Source: Achromobacter sp. Marseille-Q4962 (lineage in GTDB: Bacteria > Pseudomonadota > Gammaproteobacteria > Burkholderiales > Burkholderiaceae_B). From it: DNA of 64,000 bases. Position 1 is the stretch's first letter. Every line of letters begins with the position of its first letter. The notes below the pieces were generated by a model that was given only the letters and a program-made list of their open reading frames with translations, was not told where the DNA came from and ran no database searches. Both the position numbers and the translations under genes were made by a program. Below are positions 28,654 to 36,943 of the stretch, piece after piece. The DNA lies in assembly GCF_943737005.1 (NCBI RefSeq), contig NZ_CALSFU010000006.1:124001-188000 (forward strand). The letters are read 5' to 3'.

Positions 28654-29610
28654 TTGAAGATCGCGATACTGGACGACTACCACGACGTGGCCCGCCGCTA
28701 TGCGGACTGGACCTCGCTGGGCAGCGATGCCGAGGTGGAGATATTCAACAACGCGCTGCCGCCCGGCCAGGCGGACAGCCTGCTGGCGCCCTTCGACGTG
28801 ATCGTCGCCATGCGCGAGCGCACGCCGTTCCCGGCCGCGCGCGTGCGCGCGCTGCCCAATCTGCGCCTGCTCGTCACCACGGGCATGCGCAACAATGCCA
28901 TCGACATGCAGGCTTGCGCCGAGCGCGGCATCGTCGTCAGCGGCGCGCCGGGCAGCCCCGACGCCAACACGGCCACGGCGGAACTCGCCTGGGCGCACAT
29001 CCTGGGCCTGTTCAAGCACCTGCCCGCCGAAGACGCGGCCATGCGCCGGGGCATGTGGCAGACCGACATGCCCGAGCCCCTGGCCGGCAAGCGCCTGGGC
29101 GTGGTGGGGCTGGGCAAGCTGGGCACGGCGGTGGCCAAGGTGGGCCTGGCCTTCGGCATGGACGTGGTGGCCTGGAGCCCCAACCTGACCGACGAGCGCG
29201 CGCGCGAGGCGGGCGTGGCCCGCGTCGACAAGCACGAGCTTTTTTCCACCTCCGACGTCGTCAGCCTGCACCTCATCCTGAGCGAACGCACGCGCCACGT
29301 GGTGGACGCCGCCGCCCTGGCGGCCATGAAGCCCACGGCCTACCTGGTGAATACCTCGCGCGCCGGGCTGGTCGACCAGGACGCGCTGATGGACGCGCTG
29401 GTGAAGTTCCGCATCGCGGGCGCGGGGCTGGACGTCTATCCCGAGGAACCGCTTTCGCCCACCGACCCGGTGCGCGACCTCGACAACGTCATCCTCACCC
29501 CCCACCTGGGCTATGTCAGCCGCGAGAACTTCCAGGCGTTCTATCGCAACGCGCTGGAAGCCGTGCGCGCCTGGCGCGACGGCAAGCCCGTGCGCGTGCT
29601 CAACGCCTGA
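28654..29610 (+). CDS. D-2-hydroxyacid dehydrogenase family protein
   Basis: A 318-residue NAD-dependent D-isomer 2-hydroxyacid dehydrogenase. The Rossmann motif GLGKLGTAVAKVGLAFGMDVVAW lies near residue 151. The catalytic Arg is in NTSRAGLVDQ, the Glu in YPEEPL and the His in TPHLGYVSR. The start is TTG at 28654, with TGGAGA 6 bases upstream. Members act as glyoxylate/hydroxypyruvate reductases, phosphoglycerate dehydrogenase-like enzymes or with unknown acids. The substrate cannot be assigned from sequence or from the neighbours (dsbC, ttcA). Confidence 0.9.
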   Translation: MKIAILDDYHDVARRYADWTSLGSDAEVEIFNNALPPGQADSLLAPFDVIVAMRERTPFPAARVRALPNLRLLVTTGMRNNAIDMQACAERGIVVSGAPGSPDANTATAELAWAHILGLFKHLPAEDAAMRRGMWQTDMPEPLAGKRLGVVGLGKLGTAVAKVGLAFGMDVVAWSPNLTDERAREAGVARVDKHELFSTSDVVSLHLILSERTRHVVDAAALAAMKPTAYLVNTSRAGLVDQDALMDALVKFRIAGAGLDVYPEEPLSPTDPVRDLDNVILTPHLGYVSRENFQAFYRNALEAVRAWRDGKPVRVLNA

Positions 29611-29615
29611 TCGCC

Positions 29616-30605
29616 CTAGCCGCGCCGGAACACCAGCTTCTGCTCGGCAATGCCCCCGCCTTCGGCGGGGGCGGCCGGGCCGCAGGCGTCGGCCGACGGA
29701 TCCACCTCGTCGAAGGCCGTGTCGCCGTTGGCGTCGGGCTTGCCGTCCGGCCTGAGGTTCACGAAATCGAACAGGTCGCGGTCCATGAGGTGCGAGGGCA
29801 CCACGCGCGACAGCGCGTTGAACACATTCCAGGAGCGCCCGGGGTGCTTGCGGTCCCACTCCTGGATCATGCGGCCCACTTCCTTGCGCTTGAGGTTCTC
29901 CTGGGAACCGCACAGGTTGCACGGAATGATGGGGAACTGCTTGAGTTCGGCGTAGGCGACGAGGTCGGCCTCGGGCACATAGGCCAGGGGCCGGATCACC
30001 GTGTGGCGGCCGTCGTCGGACACCAGCTTGGGCGGCATGCCCTTGGCGCGCCCGCCGTAGAACAGGTTCAGGAAGAACGTGGCGAGGATGTCGTCGCGGT
30101 GGTGGCCCAGCGCGATCTTGGTGGCGCCCAGCTCCGAGGCGACGCGGTACAGAATGCCGCGCCGCAGCCGCGAACAGAGCGAGCACATGGTCTTGCCCTC
30201 TTCGAGCACCCGCGTGACGATGGAATACGTGTCCTGTGTCTCGATGTGGAAGGGCACGCCCAGCCCGCGCAGGTAGTCCGGCAGCACGTCGGCCGGGAAA
30301 CCGGGCTGCTTCTGGTCCAGGTTCACCGCGACCAGCTCGAAGGGGAAGGGCGCGCGCTTCTGGAGCTGCATGAGGATGTCCAGCAGCGAGTAGGAATCCT
30401 TGCCCCCCGACAGGCACACCATGACGCGGTCGCCCGCCTCGATCATGTTGTAGTCGGCGATGGCGCGCGTGGTTTCGCGGGCCAGCCGCTTGGTGAGCTT
30501 GTTGCCCTCGTGGCGGGCCTTTTCCTGGGCGCGGGCGCCGGGGGCGGCGCCGTCCCGGCCGAGGCCGGCCGGGGCGAGTGTGTCGGGAGTAGCGATGTCG
30601 TTCAT
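29616..30605 (-). CDS. ttcA: tRNA 2-thiocytidine biosynthesis protein TtcA
   Basis: TtcA is a [4Fe-4S] PP-loop enzyme that thiolates cytidine 32 of certain tRNAs. The product has 329 residues. The PP-loop [15 protein letters not shown] lies near residues 64-78, and the iron-sulfur cysteine pairs are [10 protein letters not shown] and [13 protein letters not shown]. Also typical are [20 protein letters not shown] and the C-terminal DFVNLRP. The last 20 residues are an acidic/Ala-rich tail beyond the usual end. It converges on the dehydrogenase gene and lies upstream of nothing coupled; folB ends 30 bases before its start. Confidence 0.95.
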   Translation of the reverse strand: MNDIATPDTLAPAGLGRDGAAPGARAQEKARHEGNKLTKRLARETTRAIADYNMIEAGDRVMVCLSGGKDSYSLLDILMQLQKRAPFPFELVAVNLDQKQPGFPADVLPDYLRGLGVPFHIETQDTYSIVTRVLEEGKTMCSLCSRLRRGILYRVASELGATKIALGHHRDDILATFFLNLFYGGRAKGMPPKLVSDDGRHTVIRPLAYVPEADLVAYAELKQFPIIPCNLCGSQENLKRKEVGRMIQEWDRKHPGRSWNVFNALSRVVPSHLMDRDLFDFVNLRPDGKPDANGDTAFDEVDPSADACGPAAPAEGGGIAEQKLVFRRG

Positions 30606-30635
30606 GGCGGCTCGATGCGGAAGAGTCGGCGCGTC

Positions 30636-30995
30636 CTAGCGCGCGAGCTGGATTTCCACGCCTACCGCGGCGCAGTCCGAGAAGGCCATGGGCTTGCTGA
30701 TGCGCAGGCGCAGCGCGCGGATTTCCGGGAAGTCGGCCAGCAGGCGCGCCGCCACCTGTTCGGACAGTGTCTCGATGAGGTTCACGTGCGCCTGGGTGCA
30801 TTCCTGCACGATGGCCTCGCGCAGCCGGCGGTAGTCCAGCACGCTGTGGATGTCGTGGTCGTCCACGGGGCGCGCGATGTCCACGTCGAACTCGGCGTCC
30901 ACGTGCAGCGGCTGCGTGGCGCGCAGCTCGTGTTCGAGGATGCCGATGCGGGCGTCGAGCGCCAGTCCGGAAAGAATGATGCGGCGTGTAGGCAT
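30636..30995 (-). CDS. folB: Dihydroneopterin aldolase
   Basis: FolB converts 7,8-dihydroneopterin to 6-hydroxymethyl-dihydropterin and glycolaldehyde in folate synthesis. The product has 119 residues, with LDARIGILEHELRATQPLHVD at the N-terminus, the substrate region VLDYRRLREAIVQ, NLIETLSEQVAARLL (the Glu and active-site turn) and RLRISKP near the C-terminus carrying the catalytic Lys. The start at 30995 gives the usual length. ttcA lies 30 bases downstream on the same strand, so the two may be co-transcribed. Confidence 0.94.
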   Translation of the reverse strand: MPTRRIILSGLALDARIGILEHELRATQPLHVDAEFDVDIARPVDDHDIHSVLDYRRLREAIVQECTQAHVNLIETLSEQVAARLLADFPEIRALRLRISKPMAFSDCAAVGVEIQLAR

Positions 30996-31113
30996 GATGA
31001 AAACCAGGGTGGGACAGGCAGGATTGTAAGGCGGCCGGGCGCGCGGCCGCCGCTGGCTACAATTCCGCCATGTCCGGCCGCCGGGGCGGCCGGGGCGAGA
31101 TGCAAGGGGTGAA

Positions 31114-32016
31114 ATGCACGAAATGCACGATGCGGTCATTGTAGGCGGCGGCCCGGCGGGGGCGTCCTGCGCGATCTGGCTGGCCCGGCTGGGCCTGTCG
31201 CCGCTGCTGGTGGAGGCCGCCGCGCGGCCCGGCGGGCTGACGCGGGACAACCCGTTCGCCGACGACTGGATCGCGGCCCTGCCCGGCGCCACCGGCCAGC
31301 AGGTGGCCGACAACATCGAGGCCAGCGTGCGCGCGGCGGGCGTGCCGCTGCGGCTGGGCACCCGCGCCACCGGCGTGCGTCCGTGCAAGGGCGGCGTGGA
31401 GGTGGCGCTCGACGGCGGGGGCGCCGGCCCGGCGCTGGCGCGCGCTCGCGCCCTGGTCATCGCCTCGGGCGTGCGCGCCAAGGGCCTGCCGGGATATCCG
31501 GCAGGCGAGCGCTGGCCGGGCGTGCTCATCGGGCCCGGCTCTCCCATCGTGGCGCAGGACTATTCCGGCCTGTCGGTGGCGGTGCTGGGCGGCGGCGACA
31601 ACGCCTTCGAGAACTACGTCTACGTGCGCAACCGGGGCGCGCGCGAAGTGCATCTCTACGCCCGCAGCGTGCGCGCCCAGCAGCAATGGGTGATGCGGGC
31701 GGGCGCCCAGGGCGTGCGCGTGGGGCCCTACCAGGTCGATCCCGCCGCGCGCAGCGTCGATGGCCGCCGCTACGACCTGATCCTGGTGTTCTACGGCTGG
31801 GAGCCGCAGGCCGATTTCGCCGACAGCCTGAAGCTCGCGCGCGACGAACGCGGCTACATCCGCACCGATTTCGCCACCGCCCAGACCAGCCTGCCGGACA
31901 TCTACGCCATCGGCGAAGTGGCCAACCGCATGCACCCTTGCGTGGTCACGTCCATGGCCGACGGCGTGGTGGCCGCCAAAGCCATCCAGCGGCGCTGGGA
32001 GCGGCCGGGCGCCTGA
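31114..32016 (+). CDS. Thioredoxin-reductase-like FAD/NAD(P) oxidoreductase without a CxxC
   Basis: A 300-residue class II pyridine nucleotide-disulfide family protein. The FAD motif AVIVGGGPAGASCAIWLARLG is at residues 8-28, the NAD(P) motif VAVLGGGDNAFENYVYV near 155, and YAIGEVANRMHPCVVTSMADG at the C-terminus. In thioredoxin reductase the redox CxxC sits just before the second GGG motif; here that place reads LIGPGSPIVAQD, with no cysteine. It therefore cannot reduce thioredoxin by that route and may be a ferredoxin/flavodoxin-type or small-molecule reductase. It lies directly before a Fur box and iron-uptake genes, but no operon link to them is visible. Confidence 0.85.
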   Translation: MHEMHDAVIVGGGPAGASCAIWLARLGLSPLLVEAAARPGGLTRDNPFADDWIAALPGATGQQVADNIEASVRAAGVPLRLGTRATGVRPCKGGVEVALDGGGAGPALARARALVIASGVRAKGLPGYPAGERWPGVLIGPGSPIVAQDYSGLSVAVLGGGDNAFENYVYVRNRGAREVHLYARSVRAQQQWVMRAGAQGVRVGPYQVDPAARSVDGRRYDLILVFYGWEPQADFADSLKLARDERGYIRTDFATAQTSLPDIYAIGEVANRMHPCVVTSMADGVVAAKAIQRRWERPGA

Positions 32017-32042
32017 ACGCGCGGTTTGAGCGGCGCGCCATT

Positions 32043-32069
32043 TTATTGAATAATAATTATTCTCAATAA
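32043..32069. promoter_or_regulatory. Fur box upstream of the AraC regulator gene
   Basis: The AT-rich near-palindrome TTATTGAATAATAATTATTCTCAATAA stands out in GC-rich DNA and resembles the repeated GATAAT hexamers of Fur sites. It ends 13 bases before the AraC gene start, so Fur binding would cover its promoter. Dyad and position are seen; identification as Fur rests on consensus similarity. Confidence 0.8.
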
Positions 32070-32082
32070 ATTGGAGCCTGCC

Positions 32083-32958
32083 ATGCCTGCGCAACGCCCG
32101 GCGGCGCACAGCCGCGTCGACGCCGCCTTCAGTGTGCCTGGCGGCCTGGCCGTGCGCGCCGGGGTATTCCGCCCTGCGGCCACGCAGTGGCGCGAAGAGC
32201 CGTTCTACCAGGGACTGAAAGTGATCTTCCTCGACGGCAGGGTGGACAGCCGCATCGAGGACGCGCCGCTTCTGCGGCTGTCCGGCCCCGCGCTGTGCCT
32301 GGTCTGGAGCGCGAGGCCGGTGTGGGGCGCGGATGCCTTTTCCGAGGGCGTGGACCAGCGCTACGCGATGGTGACTCTGCCGGCGGCCTCAATGTGGACC
32401 GAGCTGGGCGTGGAACCGGGCATGCTGGCGCGCCTGGGCCGGCCGGCAGGGGCGGAAGGTCCGGCGCTGTGGTACGGCCCGGCTGGCCCCGAGGCGCGGC
32501 GCGTTGCCGACCAGCTACGGGTCTGCGCCTATCAGGGCGCGGCGCGCAGCCTCTACCTGGCCGCCAAGGGGCTGGAGCTGGCGGCGCTGGCGCTGGCCCA
32601 GGTCCAGGCCGGACGCGAGGCGCCGCCGGCGCCCGCGGGCATGGCGGCCCGCGAGCGCGACGCCGCCCACGAGGCCCGCCGTTGCCTGCTCTCCGACCTG
32701 CGCCAGCCGCCCTCGGCCGCCGAGCTGGCGCGCTCGCTCGGGCTGCACACGCGCCGCCTCGACGAGGCCTACCGGCGCGAATTCGGCGTCAGCATGGCGC
32801 GTTCTCTGCAGGAGGCCCGCCTGCTGCGCGCGCGCGAGCTCATCCTCAATGGCGGCCTCAGCGTATCCGAGGCCGCCTGGCACGTAGGGTACGGACCCGC
32901 GCATTTCTCGGTGGCCTTCAAGCGCCGGTTCGGCGCCAGCCCCAGTGCCTATTGCTGA
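32083..32958 (+). CDS. AraC-family regulator of a siderophore receptor, AlcR/PchR-like
   Basis: A 291-residue AraC/XylS protein. The first 190 residues form a sensor domain without a clear motif. The last 100 carry the two helix-turn-helix units: SAAELARSLGLHTRRLDEAYRREFG and the signature SVSEAAWHVGYGPAHFSVAFKRRFGASPSAY. The ATG at 32083 follows TTGGAG. The Fur box just upstream and the TonB siderophore receptor gene just downstream match the AlcR/PchR arrangement, in which a cytoplasmic regulator senses the imported siderophore and activates its receptor. Direct repeats 21 bp apart before the receptor are its likely targets. Confidence 0.87.
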   Translation: MPAQRPAAHSRVDAAFSVPGGLAVRAGVFRPAATQWREEPFYQGLKVIFLDGRVDSRIEDAPLLRLSGPALCLVWSARPVWGADAFSEGVDQRYAMVTLPAASMWTELGVEPGMLARLGRPAGAEGPALWYGPAGPEARRVADQLRVCAYQGAARSLYLAAKGLELAALALAQVQAGREAPPAPAGMAARERDAAHEARRCLLSDLRQPPSAAELARSLGLHTRRLDEAYRREFGVSMARSLQEARLLRARELILNGGLSVSEAAWHVGYGPAHFSVAFKRRFGASPSAYC

Positions 32959-32981
32959 TGCCGCGCGCGAGCGCCGCGCCA

Positions 32982-33017
32982 GAAATCGAAAGCCTTAATT
33001 CCGAAATCGAAAGCCTT
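32982..33017 (+). promoter_or_regulatory. Two 15-bp direct repeats, candidate AraC-type activator site
   Basis: GAAATCGAAAGCCTT occurs exactly twice, at 32982-32996 and 33003-33017, with a 21-bp period (two helix turns), the usual layout of paired AraC-family half-sites. A possible -35 TTGCTC (33023) and -10 GATGAT (33046), 17 bp apart, follow immediately. The repeats precede the TonB receptor gene, so binding by the AraC protein encoded just upstream is the simplest reading. Confidence 0.7.
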
Positions 33018-33043
33018 TCCGGTTGCTCCGCTCCTGACCGTTG

Positions 33044-33061
33044 AAGATGATTATCAATCTT
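33044..33061. promoter_or_regulatory. Fur-like site at the siderophore receptor promoter
   Basis: AAGATGATTATCAATCTT, an imperfect dyad containing the GATTATC core of Fur half-sites, lies 30-47 bases before the TonB receptor start and overlaps the proposed -10 element. It would let iron-loaded Fur block the promoter that the AraC repeats activate. Confidence 0.65.
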
Positions 33062-33090
33062 ATTAAACGGTTGTAGACCGGAGGGAAATC

Positions 33091-35349
33091 TTGAGTATCG
33101 AAAAGAGGAGCGCCCGCCCGCGCCGGCGGCGGCGCGGCGGGCCCGCGTCCGGCGCCCGGGCCTGCGGCGCGGCGCTGCTTGCCCTGTGCGCGGCCGCGCA
33201 CGCGCAGTCGCAATCCGGAACCCGCGTGGCGCAGGACGACGCGGACCAGGGCCTGGCGGCCGTGCTCGCGCCCGTGCTGGTGCAGGGCCAGGCCGAGGGC
33301 GTGACCGAAGGCAGCGGCTCGTACACCGCGCCCAGCGCCACCGTGGGCGGCAAGCTGCCGCTGCCGATGCGGGAGATCCCGCAATCGGTGTCCGTCATCA
33401 CGCGCCAGCGCATGGAGGACCAGAACCTCGCTTCGCTGGAAGACGCCATGGCGCAGATGCCGGGCATCACCATCGACCTGGCCGCCACCGCGGCCATTCC
33501 GCAGTTCTATTCGCGCGGCTTCCAGATCGAGTATTTCCAGTACGACGGCGTGCCCATGCAGACGGGCGGCGCTTCATGGGCTCAGCCCGACCTGCTCATG
33601 TTCGACCACGTGGAGCTGCTGCGCGGCGCGGCGGGCCTCTTCAACGGCGCGGGGCAGCCGGGCGGCGTCATCAACCTCGTGCGCAAGCGTCCCACGCGCG
33701 ACCTGCAGTTCAGCGGATCGGCCAGCGCGGGGTCGTGGGACAACTATCGCGGCGAGCTGGACCTGTCCGCGCCGCTCAATGACTCGGGTTCGGTGCGCGG
33801 CCGCGTGGCTACGGCATACGAGGACCGCAAGTATTTCTACGACGTCGCCCAATCGCAGAAGCAGGTCTACTACGGCATCGTGGAAGCGGACCTGGGCGCC
33901 GACACGCTGCTTACCCTGGGCGGCAGCTACCAGAAGCGCGACTGGCTGCCCTACATGATGCACCAGCCGCGCTACGCCGACGGCGGCCCGCTGGACCGCA
34001 AGCGCAGCACCTACCTGGGCGCCGACTGGAACCGGTGGGACTTCGAGAACACCCAGGTGTTCGCGGAGCTGCGCCATCGCCTCTCGCAGGACTGGACCGT
34101 GCAGCTTAACGTGAACCGCGCCGAAGAAACCAGCAAGCTCAAATATGCCTACGTGCGCGGCGGGGTGGACCGCCAGACCGGGCTCGGCCCGCGTCTCTAC
34201 GGCGGCGGCAACCAGTACCGCAACCAGCAGTTGGGCATCGACCTGATGGTGTCGGGGGCGTTCGAGGCGCTGGGCCGCCGCCACGAACTTGTATTGGGCG
34301 GCAACTGGTACGACCGTCGCGCCCGCGCCTACAACACTTATGCGCTGCCCGGTTTCGCGACCCGGCCGGTGGATGTGTTCGACTTCGACCCGGCCGATTA
34401 TCCGGAGCCTGCCGACCCGCAGTGGGACAGCAAGAGCGAAGTGAAGACGCGCCAGTCCGGCATCTACGCCATGGCGCGCCTGAAAGTGGCGGACCCGCTC
34501 ACGCTGGTGCTGGGATCGCGCATGAGCTGGTGGCGCACGCAGACCGACAATCTCGTCACCGGCGCGGCCAGCCCCGCCGTCAGCGAGCATGGGCGCATGA
34601 CGCCCTACGCCGGCCTGGTGTACGACATCGACCCGCACTGGACGGCCTACGCCAGCTACGCCGACATCTTCCGCGTGCAGAGCGACCTGCGCACCGCCGA
34701 CGACCGCGCGCTGCCGCCCGTGGTGGGCGCCAACTACGAAGCAGGGCTGAAAAGCGAATGGCTGGACGGCCGGCTCAACACCTCGCTGGCGGTCTTTCGC
34801 ATCATCGAGCGCAACCGCGCGCAGCGCGACCCCGACTACCCGGAAACCGGCGACTGCTGCTACGAATCCAGCGGCAAGGTGCGCAGCCAGGGCGTGGAGG
34901 CTGAAGTCTCGGGCCGGCTTGCGCCCGGCTGGGAAGTTGCCGCCGGCTACACCTTCAACACCACGCGCTATCTGCGCGACAGCAGCAGCCAGGGCGCTTC
35001 GTTCCGCACCTTCACGCCCAAGCACCTGTTCCGGCTTTGGACGACCTACCGCCTACCGGGCGAATGGAACCGCTGGTCGGTGGGCGGCGGCGTCAATCTG
35101 CAGAGCGGCATCTACACCGAAAGCGCGATGCAGGGGCCGGTCAGCGGCAGCGCGGTTCGCGTTTCGCAGGGCGGATACGCCATCTGGAATGCGCGCATTG
35201 GCTACCGCATGAGCGACCACGTTTCGCTGGGCCTGAACGTGAACAACCTGTTCGACAAGGTCTATTACCAGCGGCTGGGCAACGCGGACATGGGCAACGC
35301 CTACGGCGAGCCGCGCAGCGTCATGCTGAATGTGCGGGTCAAGTACTGA
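33091..35349 (+). CDS. TonB-dependent siderophore receptor
   Basis: A 752-residue outer-membrane receptor for a ferric siderophore. The signal region ends near AAAHA (residue about 35). The plug domain has the TonB-box-like APVLVQGQAEG, REIPQSVSVITRQRMEDQN, FDHVELLRGAAGLFNGAGQPGG and VINLVRKRPT. The barrel ends with NVNNLFDKVYY and a terminal aromatic (Tyr in NVRVKY), as required for outer-membrane insertion. The pattern is that of the FpvA/FauA/FhuE ferric-hydroxamate and related receptors; the ligand cannot be named. The start is TTG at 33091 after GGAGGG. No siderophore synthesis genes are near, so this looks like uptake of a foreign siderophore. Confidence 0.93.
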   Translation: MSIEKRSARPRRRRRGGPASGARACGAALLALCAAAHAQSQSGTRVAQDDADQGLAAVLAPVLVQGQAEGVTEGSGSYTAPSATVGGKLPLPMREIPQSVSVITRQRMEDQNLASLEDAMAQMPGITIDLAATAAIPQFYSRGFQIEYFQYDGVPMQTGGASWAQPDLLMFDHVELLRGAAGLFNGAGQPGGVINLVRKRPTRDLQFSGSASAGSWDNYRGELDLSAPLNDSGSVRGRVATAYEDRKYFYDVAQSQKQVYYGIVEADLGADTLLTLGGSYQKRDWLPYMMHQPRYADGGPLDRKRSTYLGADWNRWDFENTQVFAELRHRLSQDWTVQLNVNRAEETSKLKYAYVRGGVDRQTGLGPRLYGGGNQYRNQQLGIDLMVSGAFEALGRRHELVLGGNWYDRRARAYNTYALPGFATRPVDVFDFDPADYPEPADPQWDSKSEVKTRQSGIYAMARLKVADPLTLVLGSRMSWWRTQTDNLVTGAASPAVSEHGRMTPYAGLVYDIDPHWTAYASYADIFRVQSDLRTADDRALPPVVGANYEAGLKSEWLDGRLNTSLAVFRIIERNRAQRDPDYPETGDCCYESSGKVRSQGVEAEVSGRLAPGWEVAAGYTFNTTRYLRDSSSQGASFRTFTPKHLFRLWTTYRLPGEWNRWSVGGGVNLQSGIYTESAMQGPVSGSAVRVSQGGYAIWNARIGYRMSDHVSLGLNVNNLFDKVYYQRLGNADMGNAYGEPRSVMLNVRVKY

Positions 35350-35486
35350 AACCGAGCGCCCGGCCGTCCGCCGCGCGGGCTTCTTCCGGGAAGGAACCGT
35401 CAGCGGCTTCCCCGCTCCCGGAGGACCGCGCGGGCGGGCGGCGGTGCGGGGCGCTGACAGCCATCGATTGATTCAAGGAGACGATT

Positions 35487-36023
35487 ATGAATAACTCGAT
35501 CATCCGGGCCTGCCTCGCCATATGCTGGTGCGCCTTGCTGGCCGGCGCGCCGGCTGGGCCGGCAACCGCGGCGGCGTCCGCCGCGAGCGTGCAGGCCGCG
35601 GCGTGGCCTGCGGGCGAGTACCGCTGGACGGTGGATGACGGCAACGGCGAACCATCATACGTGCTGCGTCTTTACGCACAGCCGCTGCCCTCGGGCGACT
35701 ACGCGCTTGCGGGCAGCCTGCTGCTCGACGACGCCGAGCTGGGCGCGTATGGCTCGGCGCGTTTGCGCGACGGCAAGCTGGTGCTGGACGTCACCGCCAG
35801 CGGAGGCGTGCTGCAGGCGCCGCTCGATGCGGGCAAGCGCCGTTTCTACGCCACAGGCAAGGCGCCCGGCCGCGTCGATTCGGCGGGTTTCGCCACCATG
35901 CGGGCGGTGCTGGACCCGGGCTCGCTGGACGGGACGATGCAGCGCTACCAGACCAACGTCATGACGGGCCATCACGTCCAGGGCCCGGTCTACGTCAACA
36001 GCACGGTGCGGCGCCTGCGCTGA
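35487..36023 (+). CDS. Unrecognised secreted protein downstream of the siderophore receptor
   Basis: A 178-residue protein with a good ribosome site (AAGGAGA) and an N-terminal signal peptide (residues 1 to about 29, ending near PATAAA). I do not recognise the family. The mature part is short, beta-rich and low in charge clusters (GEYRWTVDDGNGEPSYVLRLY, LLLDDAELGAYGSARLRDG), with a repeated-strand look and no cysteine after the signal. It lies 137 bases after the receptor on the same strand and may be co-expressed with it. Alternatively it is an independent envelope protein. Confidence 0.72.
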   Translation: MNNSIIRACLAICWCALLAGAPAGPATAAASAASVQAAAWPAGEYRWTVDDGNGEPSYVLRLYAQPLPSGDYALAGSLLLDDAELGAYGSARLRDGKLVLDVTASGGVLQAPLDAGKRRFYATGKAPGRVDSAGFATMRAVLDPGSLDGTMQRYQTNVMTGHHVQGPVYVNSTVRRLR

Positions 36024-36032
36024 GCGCCGGCC

Positions 36033-36770
36033 TCAGCCTGCCGCGCGCGGCCTGCCGGGCGCGGCCTCGTGCGCCTGGCGCAGCCGGCCGGCGGCGTTTT
36101 CCATATGGCGGCGTGCCGCCGCGCGTGCGCCCTCGGCGTTCCCGGCGCGTATCGCTTCCACGATGGCGCGGTGTTCGTCCTGCACCGCGCGCATCAGGTC
36201 GGGACGCCGCGCTTCGTTGCCGCGCGTGACGCGGGTGGCGGCTTCGAGGTACTGGCTCACGAAATTCAGCGTGGCCAGGAAATACGGGTTGCCCGAGGCG
36301 TGCGCGATGCGGCGGTGGAACGCCACGTCTTCGCGCACGCCGTCTCCGCCGTCCTGCACGGCGCGGTCCAGTTCCGCCAGGGCGGCGTCGATGTCGGACA
36401 TGTCCGCTTCGCTGCGGTGCAGGGCGGCCTGGCCGGCGGCCTCGGTCTCCAGCGCGCGGCGCAGGTCCACGATGTGCAGCACCGCCCGCAGCGAGCCGAG
36501 CTCGGCCGCGTCGATGCGCAGCGGCCGCTTGCCGCCTCCGGCGGCCACGTACACGCCGCTGCCTTGGCGCGCCTCCACCACGCCGTCCTGGCGCAGGCGG
36601 GACACGGCCTCGCGGATCACCGTGCGGCTCACGCCGAACTGTTCGGCCAGCCGCAGCTCGGTCGGAAGCTTCTCGCCGGGCCGCACGCGGCCGGCGTCGA
36701 TCTCCGCCAGCAGGCGCTTGGCGACGGTATCGGTAAGCGTGGGGGGCGGAGGCAGGCGGGCGAAGCTCAT
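36033..36770 (-). CDS. GntR-family regulator, FadR subfamily
   Basis: A 245-residue GntR protein. The winged helix at residues 12-76 contains LTDTVAKRLLAEIDAGRVRPGEKLPTELRLAEQFGVSRTVIREAVSRL and GSGVYVAAG. The all-helical FCD effector domain shows the metal-type positions DVAFHRRIAHASGN (Asp/His) and DEHRAIVEAIRAG (His), as in FadR-type regulators of sugar-acid or carboxylate pathways. It is divergent from the znuD-like gene, but the tight Zur-like sites in between suggest zinc, not this protein, controls that gene. Its real target may be the hydroxypyruvate isomerase-like gene or elsewhere. Confidence 0.88.
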   Translation of the reverse strand: MSFARLPPPPTLTDTVAKRLLAEIDAGRVRPGEKLPTELRLAEQFGVSRTVIREAVSRLRQDGVVEARQGSGVYVAAGGGKRPLRIDAAELGSLRAVLHIVDLRRALETEAAGQAALHRSEADMSDIDAALAELDRAVQDGGDGVREDVAFHRRIAHASGNPYFLATLNFVSQYLEAATRVTRGNEARRPDLMRAVQDEHRAIVEAIRAGNAEGARAAARRHMENAAGRLRQAHEAAPGRPRAAG

Positions 36771-36820
36771 GGCGGCGGGATCCTGCCGCGGCGGCGGATG
36801 GCGGCGGCGTGCCTATGATA

Positions 36821-36851
36821 CGCGGGGTCCGGTCGCGGGGTCCGGTCGCGG
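36821..36851. repeat. 13-bp tandem repeat beside the GntR gene
   Basis: Two copies of CGCGGGGTCCGGT (36821-36833, 36834-36846) plus five more bases. The period (13 bp) and the core GTCCGGTC are shared with the four-copy array at 4837-4888 between selC and selD. Function unknown. Confidence 0.8.
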
Positions 36852-36887
36852 ATTGCGGCAATTACGGCATTGCCGGCCGATATTGAA

Positions 36888-36928
36888 ACGTTATATCATC
36901 CATATCCAATTTTGTAATGATATAACGT
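36888..36928. promoter_or_regulatory. Paired Zur-like sites before znuD
   Basis: Two facing copies of a zinc-uptake-regulator-like site: ACGTTATATCATCCA on the plus strand (36888-36902) and ACGTTATATCATTAC on the minus strand (36914-36928). They share ACGTTATAWCAT with the site before rpmJ2 at 45352 and resemble the known Zur core GTTATA-N-TATAAC. The pair ends 15 bases before the znuD start. Repression by zinc-loaded Zur is inferred. Confidence 0.8.
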
Positions 36929-36943
36929 TTTCAAGGAAACCGT

